64,000 bases of DNA from assembly GCA_002261195.1 (NCBI GenBank), contig MVBO01000027.1, forward strand, positions 86,471-150,470, read 5' to 3'. The stretch's first letter is position 1. Each line of letters begins with the position of its first letter. A program made the translations under genes and the position numbers. The stretch comes from Bifiguratus adelaidae (taxonomy: Eukaryota; Mucoromycota; Endogonomycetes; Endogonales). This document shows, one piece after another, positions 53,648 through 64,000 of this stretch. Below the pieces are notes generated by a model. That model saw only the letters and a list, made by a program, of their open reading frames with translations. It did no database searches and was not told the origin of the DNA.

Positions 53648-55652
53648 ATGAAGCGATTCATAGTCAATACACTGGTTGATGAACTCAAACAACTATCCAT
53701 GGACGTTCGCAAGCCTATGGCTCCAGCTGTACCCTCGCGACCGGACGTTTATCCAGGCAACTGGAGTCAGGCAGGTCCGTATCAGTATCCTGTTGCCGCA
53801 GCTCCACCGGCGCAAGGTGCGGGGCATGCGCTGTACTTTGACGACAAGCGACCAACGTCTCGATTGATCCAATTCGACCAAAACTTGGGTCAACTTGTCT
53901 ATGCACCTTACGACAAGGAAGGCGACCGGATCCTCGATTTCTCATACGCCGGGTATGGCCTCGGCCTGAGTGCTATTCCCAAAGATGTTCAGCCAGCGAC
54001 CTTTGTTGAACCCTCTCCAGATCAGAATACAGATGACACCAAACGGATACAGGATGCGATCAATCATGTATCTCAGCTTCCCATGTCACCTCACGGATTT
54101 CGCGGTACGGTGCAGCTCGGCAGAGGTAGTTACAAGGTGACCAAGCCTCTATCCATCAAGGCGTCGGGTGTTGTATTCAAGGGATGTCCTGAGGGTGGAA
54201 CAGAACTCGTCAGCTTCGTGGAGCCTATTCTGACCCACGTCTTCTTGACGGTGTCGGGGGAAGGTCACAAACCTATATCCGGTACGCGAGTGACCATCGA
54301 CGTCGACTACCTTCCTGTCGGTAGCATGACAATTCCTGTTTCTCGCACGCGTGACTTTAGCGTCGGTGACTCTATCAATTTGGCGGTAACGTACAATGAT
54401 GATTGGATCAAGACTCTCGGCATGGACAATATCCAGGGCAGGGCACCTTGGAGCTCGATGCGAATCGATCACCTTCGTCGAGTGAAGTATGTAAATCACA
54501 ACGCAAAGACAGTCACCATCAACGCGCCCATCACAACGGCAATTATAAAGAAATATGGAGGAGGGTACATGCAGAAATTGGAAGAGAGACGACTTCACAA
54601 TGTCGGCATCCAAGACATGGAATTCGTGCTTCCCAATAACGCCAATCGTACCGCCGACGACGTCTTGAGGTCAGACAAAGACCTGCATCCAAAACGGGGA
54701 TATCGCTTCGCCAAGGAAGAGTTTGACAACTACGTCATTTTCTGCAATCATATTGAAGATGGCTGGATTCGCAATGTTCGGAGTAAATGGTTCCGCAATT
54801 TCATTAGAATCAAGGAAGGTGTTGTCGGTTTTACGGTCGAGGTAAGTGAAAGAGATCCAAGTTCGGAGTTCCCTTGTACTTACTATGCATCAGAATGCCC
54901 ATCATACCTATCCCTTCCCCGCACATCATCCTAAGCCGTACCTTGTGGGTCAATCTTGCTATGAGTTGAGCGGACAATTGGTGCTTTTCAGCAATTGTTC
55001 AGCGACGCACTCCTTCCATGCCTTTATTGTGATGGGAAGAGTGGCCGGACCGAATGCCTTTGTTCGATGCTGGTCTACTGGAAAAGAAGACAATGCTGAT
55101 AACGGCCCTCACATGAAGTGGTGTAAGTGTTCTTCCCCGTCATCTCTGCTGTTGATCTGATCCCCTCTTTTCTCTGTAGCCTCGGGTCAATTGTATGATA
55201 GTATGTTATCTACTTCATTTGCCCATCGTAAGCTAACTATGTTTTCTTTAGATCTCCGATCCGAAGGCAAAATCATGATTCAGAACCGATATGATGCCGG
55301 TGGAGGTACGTGCTCGTGGGCATTCTCCGTCAATCCGGTGTGCTAAGTTTGTACACTTCTTAGGCCACGGCTGGACGGCCGCAAACTCGGTGGTCTGGAA
55401 CTCTGTGTCTGATGCCGGCGTCGTCGTGCAACAACCGCCGACAGCCCAAAACTTCCTCAGTGAGTCAATGCCATGTTCCGGATGCGTCGTATATTCACCG
55501 AGTTTCCTTGTATAGTCGGTTCAACATCCAAACGCGCCAAAGCGCGTCTACCTGATCTTCCTTCATGTTGGGAAGAACATAAGGATAAGCCAGTGTGGCC
55601 AGAAAGTTTATATGAAGCGCAGCTGGAATGCGCCAGAAGGAATCGTGTCTAG
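53648..55652 (+). CDS. Pectate-lyase-superfamily beta-helix protein
   Basis: Six exons (53648..54841, 54894..55122, 55180..55200, 55252..55305, 55364..55459, 55516..55652) give 576 residues. After a polar N-terminus come DFSYAGYGLGLSAIPKDVQP and GFRGTVQLGRGSYKVTKPL, then a series of short hydrophobic turns (IKASGVVFKG, HNVGIQDMEFVL, YVIFCNHIEDGWIRNVRSKW), the pattern of right-handed parallel beta-helix proteins that start with an Asn/Asp-T-x-x-I-Q-x-A-I-x stretch (TDDTKRIQDAINHVSQ). Such proteins bind or cleave acidic polysaccharides. No signal peptide is visible, which is odd; an upstream exon or a non-classical location is possible. Exon 3 is 21 nt. Confidence 0.75.
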
Positions 55653-55775
55653 ACTACAGCATTCCCCAACATGTACAGAATTGGGTGTGCGAAAAGATAG
55701 ATATAGAAATACAGGTATATTCGAGCGATGACGCTGTCTGATCGAGCCAGCTACATATGTCCGAGTGACGAACGT

Positions 55776-57198
55776 CTATTGTGCTGGCTTGGTCGTTCTA
55801 CTGGACACCTTGACGCGAAAGGGTTGATTGAATGCTTCTTGTAGCTGCCGGACCTGTAGCGGATACGGATCAGTAAGCTCAATTTCATTAAGGATTACAT
55901 CAACAACACTTACCTTTTGCTCTCCAAAGCCAGGACACAGGGCCAGCTCCTCAGCCGAGGCATTCATAATGTTTTTGAGAGACTAGATTCATCAGCATCA
56001 TGAAACGTACTATCGCATCTCACTTACCCCAAAAGTAGAGATCAGAGTAAGTACATCCGTCTTGTTCACACTTCTGATTTGTGTCAGGGTATCCGTAAGC
56101 TGAACCAACTGTTAGCGATGCCTTATTCATCCCATGACCTACCTTTGCCATATAATCACTCTCCACGCGTTCCTTGATCATGTCTGGTGGTTTATGCTCG
56201 AAAGCCTTGTATGTTTCTAGGTACCTTCCGGCTTCCTCTTTGCTACACTCCCGTTGAATACGTGTGACTGGTTGGTCGCCTTGCACTCACCTCCAGGCTA
56301 ACATGACTGTAAACTCATTAAGAACAGCTGATCGTGTTACTTCACGAATGGCTTCTTGATGATTGTCCTAGTACAAAGCATTAATCCCATCGAGGCGTCA
56401 CGGGAGAGCGCCCGGGTACGCACAATGTCTACCAAGATCAGCACCACTCTCAAGATGTACTTGTGCCGTAATTTTGAGATACGGTCGTGAATGTATTCCG
56501 GATGCAATCGATGATATCGTAAACTGTGATACACGGAGGTTAACAGAGTTCGCCAATGCACCTGTGCAGTACGCACCTCAAGTAAAGAACAGCACTCGTA
56601 TTGCCAACCACGTAGTCGGCCAGAACGTCTCCATACTCCCACGGAACATTGCGTATATGTTGCAATATCGGATTGCCGCGCTAAACCATGTCAGAATCAT
56701 TCGCTTTGGAAATTTCGGCTTTACCTGTGCGGCATTCACGATGATGGCGTTTCCTCCTGATCGCCTTACAGCAAGCGCTGGTCGTTCGGGTGGAATACTG
56801 TCTGGATGCCTGGGAGCAGGACTAGAAGGTCGTACTGGTGCAGTGACGAGCGTGGGAGGTGGTAATGTAGGTTTCGGTGTTGCAGCCGGCCGGGTTAGAG
56901 ACGGCGGCGTTGCTGGTCTGGGTACTGGTGTTTGAGAAGTCGTATGGGCTGTCGGAGTCGTGGTTTCGGATATTGTTGATGATTGTGAAGATGCGGCTGG
57001 TGTAGCGTTACTGCTGGCCGACGCTGCCGTTACCTATGAGTTGCAACTGATAACCATGGTATATAACAACTTACTCGACGGCTGAAAGAATAACGGGCCT
57101 TTAGGTTTCTTGGCGAGCTTTCTCGCTTCCACATCCTTGTAGTTTGGAACGACGATTGCCCTCTTTGGAGGTCGCGATCCTCCGTCAGCGTCTTCCAT
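55776..57198 (-). CDS. RAD10: DNA repair endonuclease subunit ERCC1/RAD10
   Basis: Nine exons (57198..57075, 57023..56725, 56680..56577, 56523..56424, 56367..56291, 56242..56143, 56099..56028, 55982..55914, 55853..55776) give 340 residues. The first 140 are Pro/Thr/Ser-rich. The central nuclease-like domain starts [20 protein letters not shown] and contains [28 protein letters not shown] and [20 protein letters not shown]. The C-terminal helix-hairpin-helix pair has [20 protein letters not shown] and [12 protein letters not shown]. With XPF/RAD1 it makes the 5' incision in nucleotide excision repair and in single-strand annealing. Exon 2 uses an acceptor at 57024; the nearer TAG acceptor breaks the frame. 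Confidence 0.94.
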
Positions 57199-57296
57199 GG
57201 ATCCTTCGCAGTACTGCGCCTCCCAGGCCCTAAGGAACCGTTACCCTATAAAGCAATCGAGATCACGCGACCCTTTTGGCCGCAACCGCTTTGCGT

Positions 57297-57302
57297 TATA
57301 TA
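57297..57302 (+). promoter_or_regulatory. TATA box of the small zinc-finger gene
   Basis: TATATA 48-53 bp before the ATG at 57350. It decides the start, since the frame is open upstream to 57197. Confidence 0.45.
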
Positions 57303-57349
57303 GGCGAGACCCTTTTCTCACGGCAACTGATACTCATATCCTTTCCATC

Positions 57350-57577
57350 ATGCCCTTTCAATGTCGTTGTGGTCGAACCTTTGAGAAGCCAGATACATTT
57401 GCTTCTCACACCTCTTGCTGTGCCGATTTTCATATCCAGCGACGCAGCAAATCAGTGGATATGGGACTAGGTGGCGAGGCGAACGGCATTCGACGGCCTA
57501 GTGTCACTGGGGAAGAAGGAGGAGGTGTTTTCGGCATGCTTCGGCGCAAATCCATCAGCTTTCGTAACATTACATGA
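57350..57577 (+). CDS. Small single zinc-finger protein
   Basis: A 75-residue frame starting MPFQCRCGRTFEKPDTFASH. The segment FQCRCGRTFEKPDTFASHTSCCADFH resembles one C2H2/C2HC zinc finger with the second pair altered (His plus Cys/Cys/His). The remainder is basic with Ser/Gly, ending RRKSISFRNIT, a possible phosphorylation site. The frame is also open upstream to an ATG at 57197, but the TATA box favours the inner start. Reality of this small gene is moderately supported; function unknown. A Zn-ribbon-like WTCRHGYDNPDVQHYC frame near 57806-57860 could be a further exon, but I found no in-phase junction. Confidence 0.5.
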   Translation: MPFQCRCGRTFEKPDTFASHTSCCADFHIQRRSKSVDMGLGGEANGIRRPSVTGEEGGGVFGMLRRKSISFRNIT

Positions 57578-57909
57578 TCTTTTGCGGCAATCAAGGAATT
57601 GCTGCGTGAAGACATCTTTGCTTGCAACATTATGTTTATCAACAGGATCCGTTCTTTCTGCATCATTCGTCTATACTTATCAACGTGCGGAATAATGTTA
57701 TGCGACTCGGGGCTTTGATCGAGGGTGTTATCGAAAGGACGATGACGACCGGCTTTGGTACCCAAAACCTTTACTCGACATGAATAGGATCCCTTCGGGC
57801 GGTATATGGACTTGCAGACATGGTTATGACAATCCTGATGTCCAGCACTATTGTTCAACGTGTAAGCCTAGGCACATTGTGTACATGATATAAAGCCAAT
57901 CGTCTGACT
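57578..57909. other. Region after the small zinc-finger gene
   Basis: About 330 bp before the PX-gene stop. Plus-strand frame around 57806-57860 reads WTCRHGYDNPDVQHYCSTC, with zinc-ligand-like spacing, but it is not linked to any start. Nothing else seen. Confidence 0.35.
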
Positions 57910-60787
57910 CTACTCGCTGTCCTCTGAGAACTTGGCAAAAGCACCATGCAAAAACTCGACAAACCCCTGGACGAGTTTGGGGATGATGATCAAATCGGGC
58001 GGAGAAATGCCATTTGCCTTTGGCTTCTTTCGGTGTAACTCCCTATCCAGGTCGGCGTTCTCGTCGCTTAGGTCTCCGCTGACATCTGATGATGAGCTGG
58101 ACACACTGTCATCGGAGTCACTGAGGAATTCCAGTTCCTGGACGTCTTCGATCAATCCAACAGCATCTCCGTCCGACTTCATGATGCCCACAAGCATTTC
58201 GTCTCGCTCAAGACCAAACTCTGTTTCGTTCTGACTCTTTTCGAGCATGCCGGAGCCTTCAAGCACCTTTCGGCGAACCTTTTCCAAGTGCCTTGTCTTA
58301 CGATTCATGTGGTAGGTGATCAGTTCATCTAGTTCCACCTGTAAAGCTGGAAACTCCTCTGGGGGTATTTGCGTCTCAACCATGGCCTCAATGTCTATGG
58401 GATCTGGTAAGCCGGTAGACATGAAGCGTATAACGTGGTCGATGTAAGTAACGAGGTTGTCAAACAAGTGCGTAGAGTCTTGCTTGTGGACGTTATGGAC
58501 AAAGGTGTAAAACTTCTGCTCATGTCGTCGGATTAGGTCGATGAACGGTTGCACAGTGTTGCCAATCTCTAAGAAACCCTTTGAGTTGGCTAATTACGGT
58601 GCTCGCACCGACAACTACTTACGGTCAACGCCGATGCTGTCTAGGAATTGGATAAGCTCATCCACGAACATGCTGACGTCAATCAATGAATCGCCAATGT
58701 TTGCAGCTTTGTACACTTGAGCAAGAGGCTGATAGAAGATCGCAAACATGTCCTTGAAGAGATCTCCCGTCACTCCCTAGAAGGTTGAAATATTAACAGT
58801 TGCCAGCACAGATGGCAAGCCTTGATCTTACTTGGAAAATGAGATCCATCAACATCTCCTGTTCTCGCTTCCTCCTGTAGAGGATCCAGAGCTGATAAAG
58901 CCGCTTCACCGATCGCTTTTCGGCTCGATGTCCTACAGCTTGAGTCGCAAAGGCTACCTTCATGATTTGATCAGGCGCCAAAATGGGCTCCACACTATCG
59001 TCTCGCAGAATTTCAGTGATGTGCTCTATTGGAGATAAGTCTGGCTTGCGATCTACTTGACCATGGGTATAGATTGCATTTCGAATCTTTGTGCAAAGCA
59101 ACTCGTCATCGATGGTAGCCTCCAGGTTGTTGACGTCCTTTTGAAACCCCTTGATGTCCTCATTCAAATTGACCATCATCATTCTAGTATCAGGTAAATG
59201 AGAAATGCGTATCAAAGGCGTATGTTTGCTTACCGTTGAAACAAGCTTCGTTGACCAAATGGCTGAGCCAAGAACAAATCAAGGATACCTTTAACCATCA
59301 TGAGAGGGTTTGAATACCTCAGGATCGTTCGAAGAGTTCTGTAGGGCATCATGCTGTGAATGCGTTTGAGGGCTAGAACGTTTTGTGATGCAGAATCTGA
59401 TGTGATGAAAAGGGTGTGCAATTCAAAAGCAAAACTAGAAAAGAACCTATTAGCACGAGCGTATAGGAGTCAAACTACCTACTTGATACGACCCCATTCC
59501 AAAGTGCGCTTCAAAGAATCAGGAAGCTCCTCAACCTTCTCTGTCGTCTTGATGATCTCGAACAGTTGCAGAAGTCCACCGGGTTGAAAGAGGTCTTTCT
59601 TCAGTTCGCCAATGTAGGCGCTCATGTCCTTGACTTTTTTGTCTACCTCAGCTCTGAACTTGGCCGCTTCCTCGGCGCGAAGCTTGTCCAGACGCGCGCG
59701 ATTCTCCATGTCTACTTTGTCCGTCTCTGACAAGGTTATGGGTTCCTTGGTCAAAAACTTCTGCATAATCTCGCTATCGGTTTGCCTTTGAGACAACAAG
59801 ATTTGACGGAGGAAAGCTTGCATGGCGAGTCGATCTCGTTCGCGGGATATGTGAGCTTCAGCCGCCTTCTTGGGGTCCTTATCTTTCATTTTCGAAGGTG
59901 TTTCGGGTACATCGTCGAGTGGAAAAGCTTTACGGAGCTGGCGAAAGTCAGTATAAAGGATCATTTTGGACAAAATACCACCTACATCTCCTTCTAGTAT
60001 CCTAAAGGCACCATGCCTATGCGCCACGTAGACTGGACTTCCTTCCTCCATGATCGTTTGAACGATAAATTCCTGATGCACTGTCATCAAACATCGTTCT
60101 TGATTTGAAGCTCTATAACCTACGTGATGGGCATGTTCACGCAAATGACCCTTCTCAAACACCTCGCGTACCCCAACAACGCTAACTTCTAACCCAGAGA
60201 CCCCAAGCCACTTTTGATACTGATGTTCGTCACTAGGCGCATCCAGAGATTGTTGTTCGTCCGTCAAATTGAGTTGCATCAGTTGCTCTTCGATATTAAT
60301 GCCCTCTTCTTTACCACCGACTGTCTTGATTCCAGCACCCATGAGAATGATGAGCAACTTTTGGATCTTCTTGATCATCTTTTGCCGCTTGGACATCTCT
60401 GACTTGTCTACCGGATCATTGAGTGAACGCTTTGTAAATTCGCCGAGGAACTGCTGCACTTTAGTCCAGAATATGGTCTGATCCGTGTGCTGAAGAAGAG
60501 GAAAGGAGGTGACATATTGATGGAACAGGAAGCGGAGAAAAGGAGCCTCTGATTCGGCGCCATTTGTAGGCTTCAACAGGGGATCCAAAGTACCAAGTTG
60601 GCTTATTAGGTCAAACTCCTTCTTGAACTGCAGGGTAACAAGCTCTCGCTTCAGATAATGCACCTTCTTTGGTGACAACGTGAGTTCTACGATAGTTGAA
60701 GAAGAGACTATGGTCAGTGACTGATGAAAAGACGTCTGACACCTTGAGAGCAGACAGCCCACAAGCATGAGACTTACCTGTTCCCAT
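57910..60787 (-). CDS. PX-domain lipid-binding protein (YPR097W-like)
   Basis: Six exons (60787..60778, 60707..59483, 59434..59234, 59183..58832, 58776..58623, 58589..57910) give 873 residues; exon 1 codes only MGT plus one base. The start VELTLSPKKVHYLKRELVTL is the PXB-type segment, followed by helices, a PX-like region (KWLGVSGLEVSVVGVREVFE, then EFIVQTIMEEGSPVYVAHRH) and LYTDFRQLRKAFP. The remaining part (EKVEELPDSLKRTLEWGRI, NLEATIDDELLCTKIRNAIY, KRLYQLWILYRRKREQEMLM) is the fungal DUF3818-like helical domain. The C-terminus is acidic (SDSDDSVSSSSSDVSG) and then DLIIIPKLVQGFVEFLHGAF. It probably binds phosphoinositides on endosomal membranes; precise role not established. Confidence 0.87.
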
Positions 60788-61008
60788 GTCGAGCGAGTAC
60801 AAGTGAGAAAGACAACCCCTTGTCTACTTGGCGCTGAAGGCAACTTTCAAGACTATTTCCATTTTCAGAAATGACGTGTGAGAGCGTCGTCACAAGCCAC
60901 GTGCTAAAGCGAGCATAAGCCATCAGAGCATAAAGGGATTCACGGAGAACTACGAGAGGTAATGTGGGAGCCTGTCTATAGTCAATGCAGTTACAGAGAG
61001 TGCTGTGC

Positions 61009-61819
61009 TCATTTATGCTCGGACTGATCGTCCTGTATATGGCTGTCCTCAAATCGACCGTCAATGTGAGCTTCGACAGGCATATCTAGCGCATCTTCCA
61101 AGCGACGCAAAGTTGCTTGCCCGGCTTCGCTAAGATTGACCTCATCGCTATTCTCTGTGTACCACTGCCCATCGGTCATGTCAAGATCCTCGCCATTAAT
61201 GACATGAAATGGCGCATCGCCGTTTGATCTGTCCATACCAGCTATCATTGGTCCTTCGCCTTCTTCATCAGATACTGTGTCTGGATGTAACGCAGCGCAG
61301 TCATTCAGCGCAAGAAAGATTGTATCCACTAAGATGCACATATCTATCAGTTGCCATCCCCGAGGTCATGAATCCACCCATGTGTCCTGTTCACTTACAT
61401 GTATCGGGATCCTCGGGTACAAATCGAATCTCCGTAACCTCTCCATCCTCAGGTCCATCTTCAACTAGCTGACCGGGCAAGAAATCTTCGCTGTCTAGTT
61501 GACAATATATGCAAGGCTGTCCGTCTTGTCTCGAGGTAGCGTGAATGATAATGGAGGGATATGTAACTGCGATGCCTTGGTTTGTTGCATTCGTGTAAAA
61601 GTAGAGCTGCCTAATCAGAAATCATTTAGTTTACGTGTACGCATTTGCCAAAGGTCCAAAACGTCACGTCACTGACCTTTCACCGACAGACAGAGTGCCT
61701 TTGCCGAGATTACTCACTCCATTGAGCGGCGGTGTAATATACATGTCAATTTGCGATTCCTGATGCCGTATTCTCTCATTGTCAAAGGTCGGTGTCTCTG
61801 TAATGAGTGTGATCGTCAT
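61009..61819 (-). CDS. Methylosome subunit pICln
   Basis: Three exons (61819..61677, 61610..61399, 61328..61009) give 224 residues. The PH-like domain contains LGKGTLSVGERQLYFYT across intron 1, GIAVTYPSIIIHATSR and CIYCQL, then EVTEIRFVPEDPDTLDTIFL and ALNDCAALHPD, the family mark, followed by an acidic tail and a late acidic-aromatic segment (DGQWYTENSDE). pICln binds Sm proteins and presents them to the PRMT5 methylosome in snRNP assembly. The start codon is 109 bp from that of the divergent LCL3 gene, so both share a short promoter. Confidence 0.92.
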
Positions 61820-61928
61820 GCTGAAAGAATGCAAGTGAGCAGAAGCGATTCCAACCACTTTCGCGAAGTTTGATCACGTGACAGGTTGCCTTTTTGAGCA
61901 TTAAGCTAGAAAACACCTCGTCTTGCTC

Positions 61929-63018
61929 ATGAGCGCGCCTTCGCGACGCCCGTCCTCTATTGGAGACGGAGCGCAACCCAATGCGTCAAAGGAATGGAGA
62001 TTTTTGGCGTTGTCGCCTGACGAATCGCGAGGTAAAACCTCGGGTTTCGACTCGCTTTCGAGCACAGCTCGGGCACTTTCGCACCTCCCATCTACGCTAG
62101 CACCCTATTTGCCGAAAGCCATCACTTCCTCACCCTACTATGCTCCAATAGTCACCCTTTCTGTCACTATACCCACAACTTACGGTCTTTATAGACTTTT
62201 GATCGGTAAACGCTACGTTTCAGCGGCACATATCCCACCTAAAGCGTTCGAGAATCAATGGAAAATACGAGGCCTCGTTACAAGTGTAGGGGACGGAGAT
62301 GGATTCCGGATGTGGCATTGTCCCGGTATTGGATGGGGTAAATGGAGGCGGGTACCCACAGACCGTAAAGGTATGTACTCGGTTGCCGTCGTGATTCGAC
62401 ATTGGCCATGAGGCTGACAAAGGCTGCCTTGCTAGAGCTCAAAGATCAGACCATTTCCATTCGCTTGGCAGGTGTGGATGCCCCCGAGGTGATTGTGCCC
62501 TTTGAACTTTTTGGAGATTATAACTGACCATGGTAAATCAAGGCTGCCCATTTCGGAATGCCATCTCAACCATATTCGGCGGAAGCAAAAGCGTGGCTGA
62601 CTTCATACATACTCAATAAAAGAGTGGTTGTTCAGCTTTTCAACCGCGATCGCTACGATCGAGTGGTTAGTTTGGTCTGATCTTCGTAGTCGCAACGTTT
62701 CATACCTGTCTCAGCTCGCAATGGTGTATACCCGCAAATTCCCTTTCCCATTCATAAGCCGAAACATATCTCTCGATATGCTGAAACATGGTTGGGCTAC
62801 AGTGTACGTCAACAAGGGTGCCGAATACGGAGGGATGCTGGAGAAATTCCAGCGTGCTGAAGAGGTTGCACGGTAAGAGCGTACATAATCAAATTGAGGC
62901 TTGCAAACTAAGACTGCTTAGACGGAAAAAGAGAGGCATGTGGGCACAAAATAAGGCAGACTATGTTTCACCATCCGAACACAAGCGGCGGTATCTTGGG
63001 CCTAACGAAGGCGCATGA
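61929..63018 (+). CDS. LCL3: Mitochondrial staphylococcal-nuclease-type endonuclease LCL3
   Basis: Five exons (61929..62370, 62436..62488, 62543..62665, 62715..62872, 62922..63018) give 290 residues. A membrane segment (APIVTLSVTIPTTYGLYRLL) follows a polar N-terminus, then the SNase domain: IRGLVTSVGDGDGFRMWHCP with the metal Asp, then KELKDQTISIRLAGVDAPEA with catalytic Arg and Asp, RVVVQLFNRDRYDRVV, NISLDMLKHGWATVY and GMWAQNKADYVSPSEHKRRY. The order and length match fungal LCL3, a mitochondrial membrane-bound nuclease. Intron 1 uses the acceptor CTAG before AGCTCAAAG. It faces away from pICln and converges on the chitinase gene. Confidence 0.93.
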
Positions 63019-63167
63019 ATTCATCACTACTCCAGCGTCACAAGAACTGTAAAAAGATGGTTCTCTAAAAGTCTCTTGTTGCCTCTGTTGATCGGTCAAA
63101 TTTTGCCGACAACATGCTTGTGTCCACTAGTGTACAATAGATAGTCCTTGAAACTTTTGAGCAGCCT

Positions 63168-64000
63168 TCACATGAGAATGAAGGCCGTTAGAACGCCCAT
63201 GAGGCATAGAGCAAAGGATGAAACTGTTGAGTAATTGTTGATACTTCGCTCGCCGGCAGATAACGACTTGTAATAGCCTTCAGTTTGCGGTATATAGGGG
63301 CAGTCTTTAAGGTTGCGAGAGAATGGGTGAATTGATAGAGCTTTTGCCGGATTCCCAAATACGTACCAGACTTGCGCACCCGCTAAACAACTTGCAGTGC
63401 CCTTCATAAAGCTTTTCACCTCCTGTGCAAATGTCTGGTTGTTGGTAGGGTCACTAAAGTCGAGTTAGACGTGATAATATTCCGAATGCGTGCGCGCGCA
63501 ACTAACCTGTTACTTGAAGCGAAAAAGGTATCTGCATCGAACAAACAAGTTAAGATAAGTTTTACGGAGCCAGCTTGACATGTACTCACCCCACATCATG
63601 ATCCCCCCAAATGAACTGTAATTCCTCTGAAGTTGTGCAACCAGATCGTGTTCCAGAATACTTGGCGGAATGTAGCCATTCTCAGCATCTGCTGGGGATG
63701 CACTGCCCGGTACACCCAAGTACCAACGGGCAGAAGGATTGACGGATTTCTTGATCCATTGGTCCCAGATATTACCATTGAATCAATCGTTTGGACCCGA
63801 TCCAGTAGATCCAGGAAACAGGCAATCGTTCGGATTATTGTAAAATTGAACAAAGAGGGCATCAAAAGATACTTCGCTGAGCACCTGATTCAATGGTTGC
63901 TGGTCGCTGCCTGGTGATGGGCATCTACAATGGCAAGCGCATATGAACAACACGGCTGCCGTTACTGGGGTTGACTTACTGGCTGGGGGGGGGGGGGGGG
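63168..64000 (-). pseudogene. GH18 class III chitinase, partial, with in-frame stop
   Basis: Minus-strand exons 63980..>64000, 63924..63590, 63531..63507 and 63453..63168 join in phase. The protein shows QCPSPGSDQQPLNQVL, the GH18 stretch FDALFVQFYNNPNDC, DQWIKKSVNPSARWYLGVPG, YIPPSILEHDLVAQLQRNYS and SFGGIMMWDTFFASS, then a Cys-containing carbohydrate-binding-like segment and a hydrophobic C-terminus (STVSSFALCLMGVLTAFILM) that would suit a GPI anchor. The catalytic D-x-x-D-x-D-x-E lies beyond the window. A TGA at 63783-63785 interrupts the frame inside the exon, between PGSTGSGPND and FNGNIWDQW, where the family would accept Trp. Either a true pseudogene or a base error next to the poly-G end. 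Confidence 0.65.
63985..64000. repeat. Poly-G run at the window end
   Basis: Sixteen consecutive G residues end the window, falling inside the upstream chitinase exon (poly-C on its coding strand, which would code for Pro). No other homopolymer of this length occurs in the window. May be a sequencing or assembly artefact. Confidence 0.8.

Overview
This is a eukaryotic, almost certainly fungal, chromosome segment. Nearly every gene is cut by several short introns (mostly 43-80 nt, GT-AG, a few GC-AG), intergenic spaces are short, and both strands are used evenly. The products are typical fungal ones: RAD10/ERCC1, LCL3, a YPR097W-type PX protein, DPH4, PalI/Sur7, fungal L-rhamnonate dehydratase and a GH18 chitinase. 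Base composition is close to balanced. The families suggest an early-diverging fungus such as Mucoromycota or Mortierellomycota, but the window alone cannot settle the species. All gene models were built by hand from splice signals, reading phase and family recall; no alignment was run.

Layout. 0-6.5 kb: the C-terminal part of a zinc-type dehydrogenase, a secreted lipase, the exosome subunit RRP42, and two decayed copies of an unrecognised duplicated unit. 6.5-15.5 kb: a secreted six-hairpin glycosidase-like protein, a RING-finger protein, the mitochondrial S-adenosylmethionine carrier, and a secreted type-B carboxylesterase. 16-24 kb: five tandem genes for small four-helix membrane proteins sharing a Cys-rich start followed by P-L-K/R-x-G. 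They are interrupted only by a disordered protein on the other strand, and this is the most distinctive part of the window. 24-29 kb: a complete polo-like kinase (14 exons) and a multi-HMG-box protein. 30-39.6 kb: dienelactone hydrolase, dCMP deaminase, an oligopeptide-type (OPT) transporter, an eight-helix membrane protein, an acidic nuclear-type protein, and the head-to-head pair DPH4/MOCS2B. 39.8-51 kb: aquaporin with a long Asn/Thr/Tyr-rich tail, a secreted Ser/Ala-rich protein, a Sur7/PalI protein, a homeodomain factor, a Rab11-type GTPase, fructose-1,6-bisphosphatase, L-rhamnonate dehydratase and a cyclase-family hydrolase. 51-64 kb: a broken ankyrin gene, a beta-helix polysaccharide-lyase-like protein, ERCC1, a tiny zinc-finger protein, a PX/lipid-binding protein, pICln, the mitochondrial nuclease LCL3, and a GH18 chitinase that carries an in-frame stop and runs into a poly-G end.

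Themes. Several genes, many of them for secreted or membrane proteins (lipase, esterase, three tetraspans, aquaporin, Ser/Ala-rich protein, rhamnonate dehydratase, beta-helix protein), have a TATA-like box about 25-75 bp before the chosen ATG, which implies short 5' leaders and supports the start choices. Many housekeeping genes are arranged head to head with only 28-250 bp between start codons. I saw no rRNA, tRNA, CRISPR array or intact transposon.
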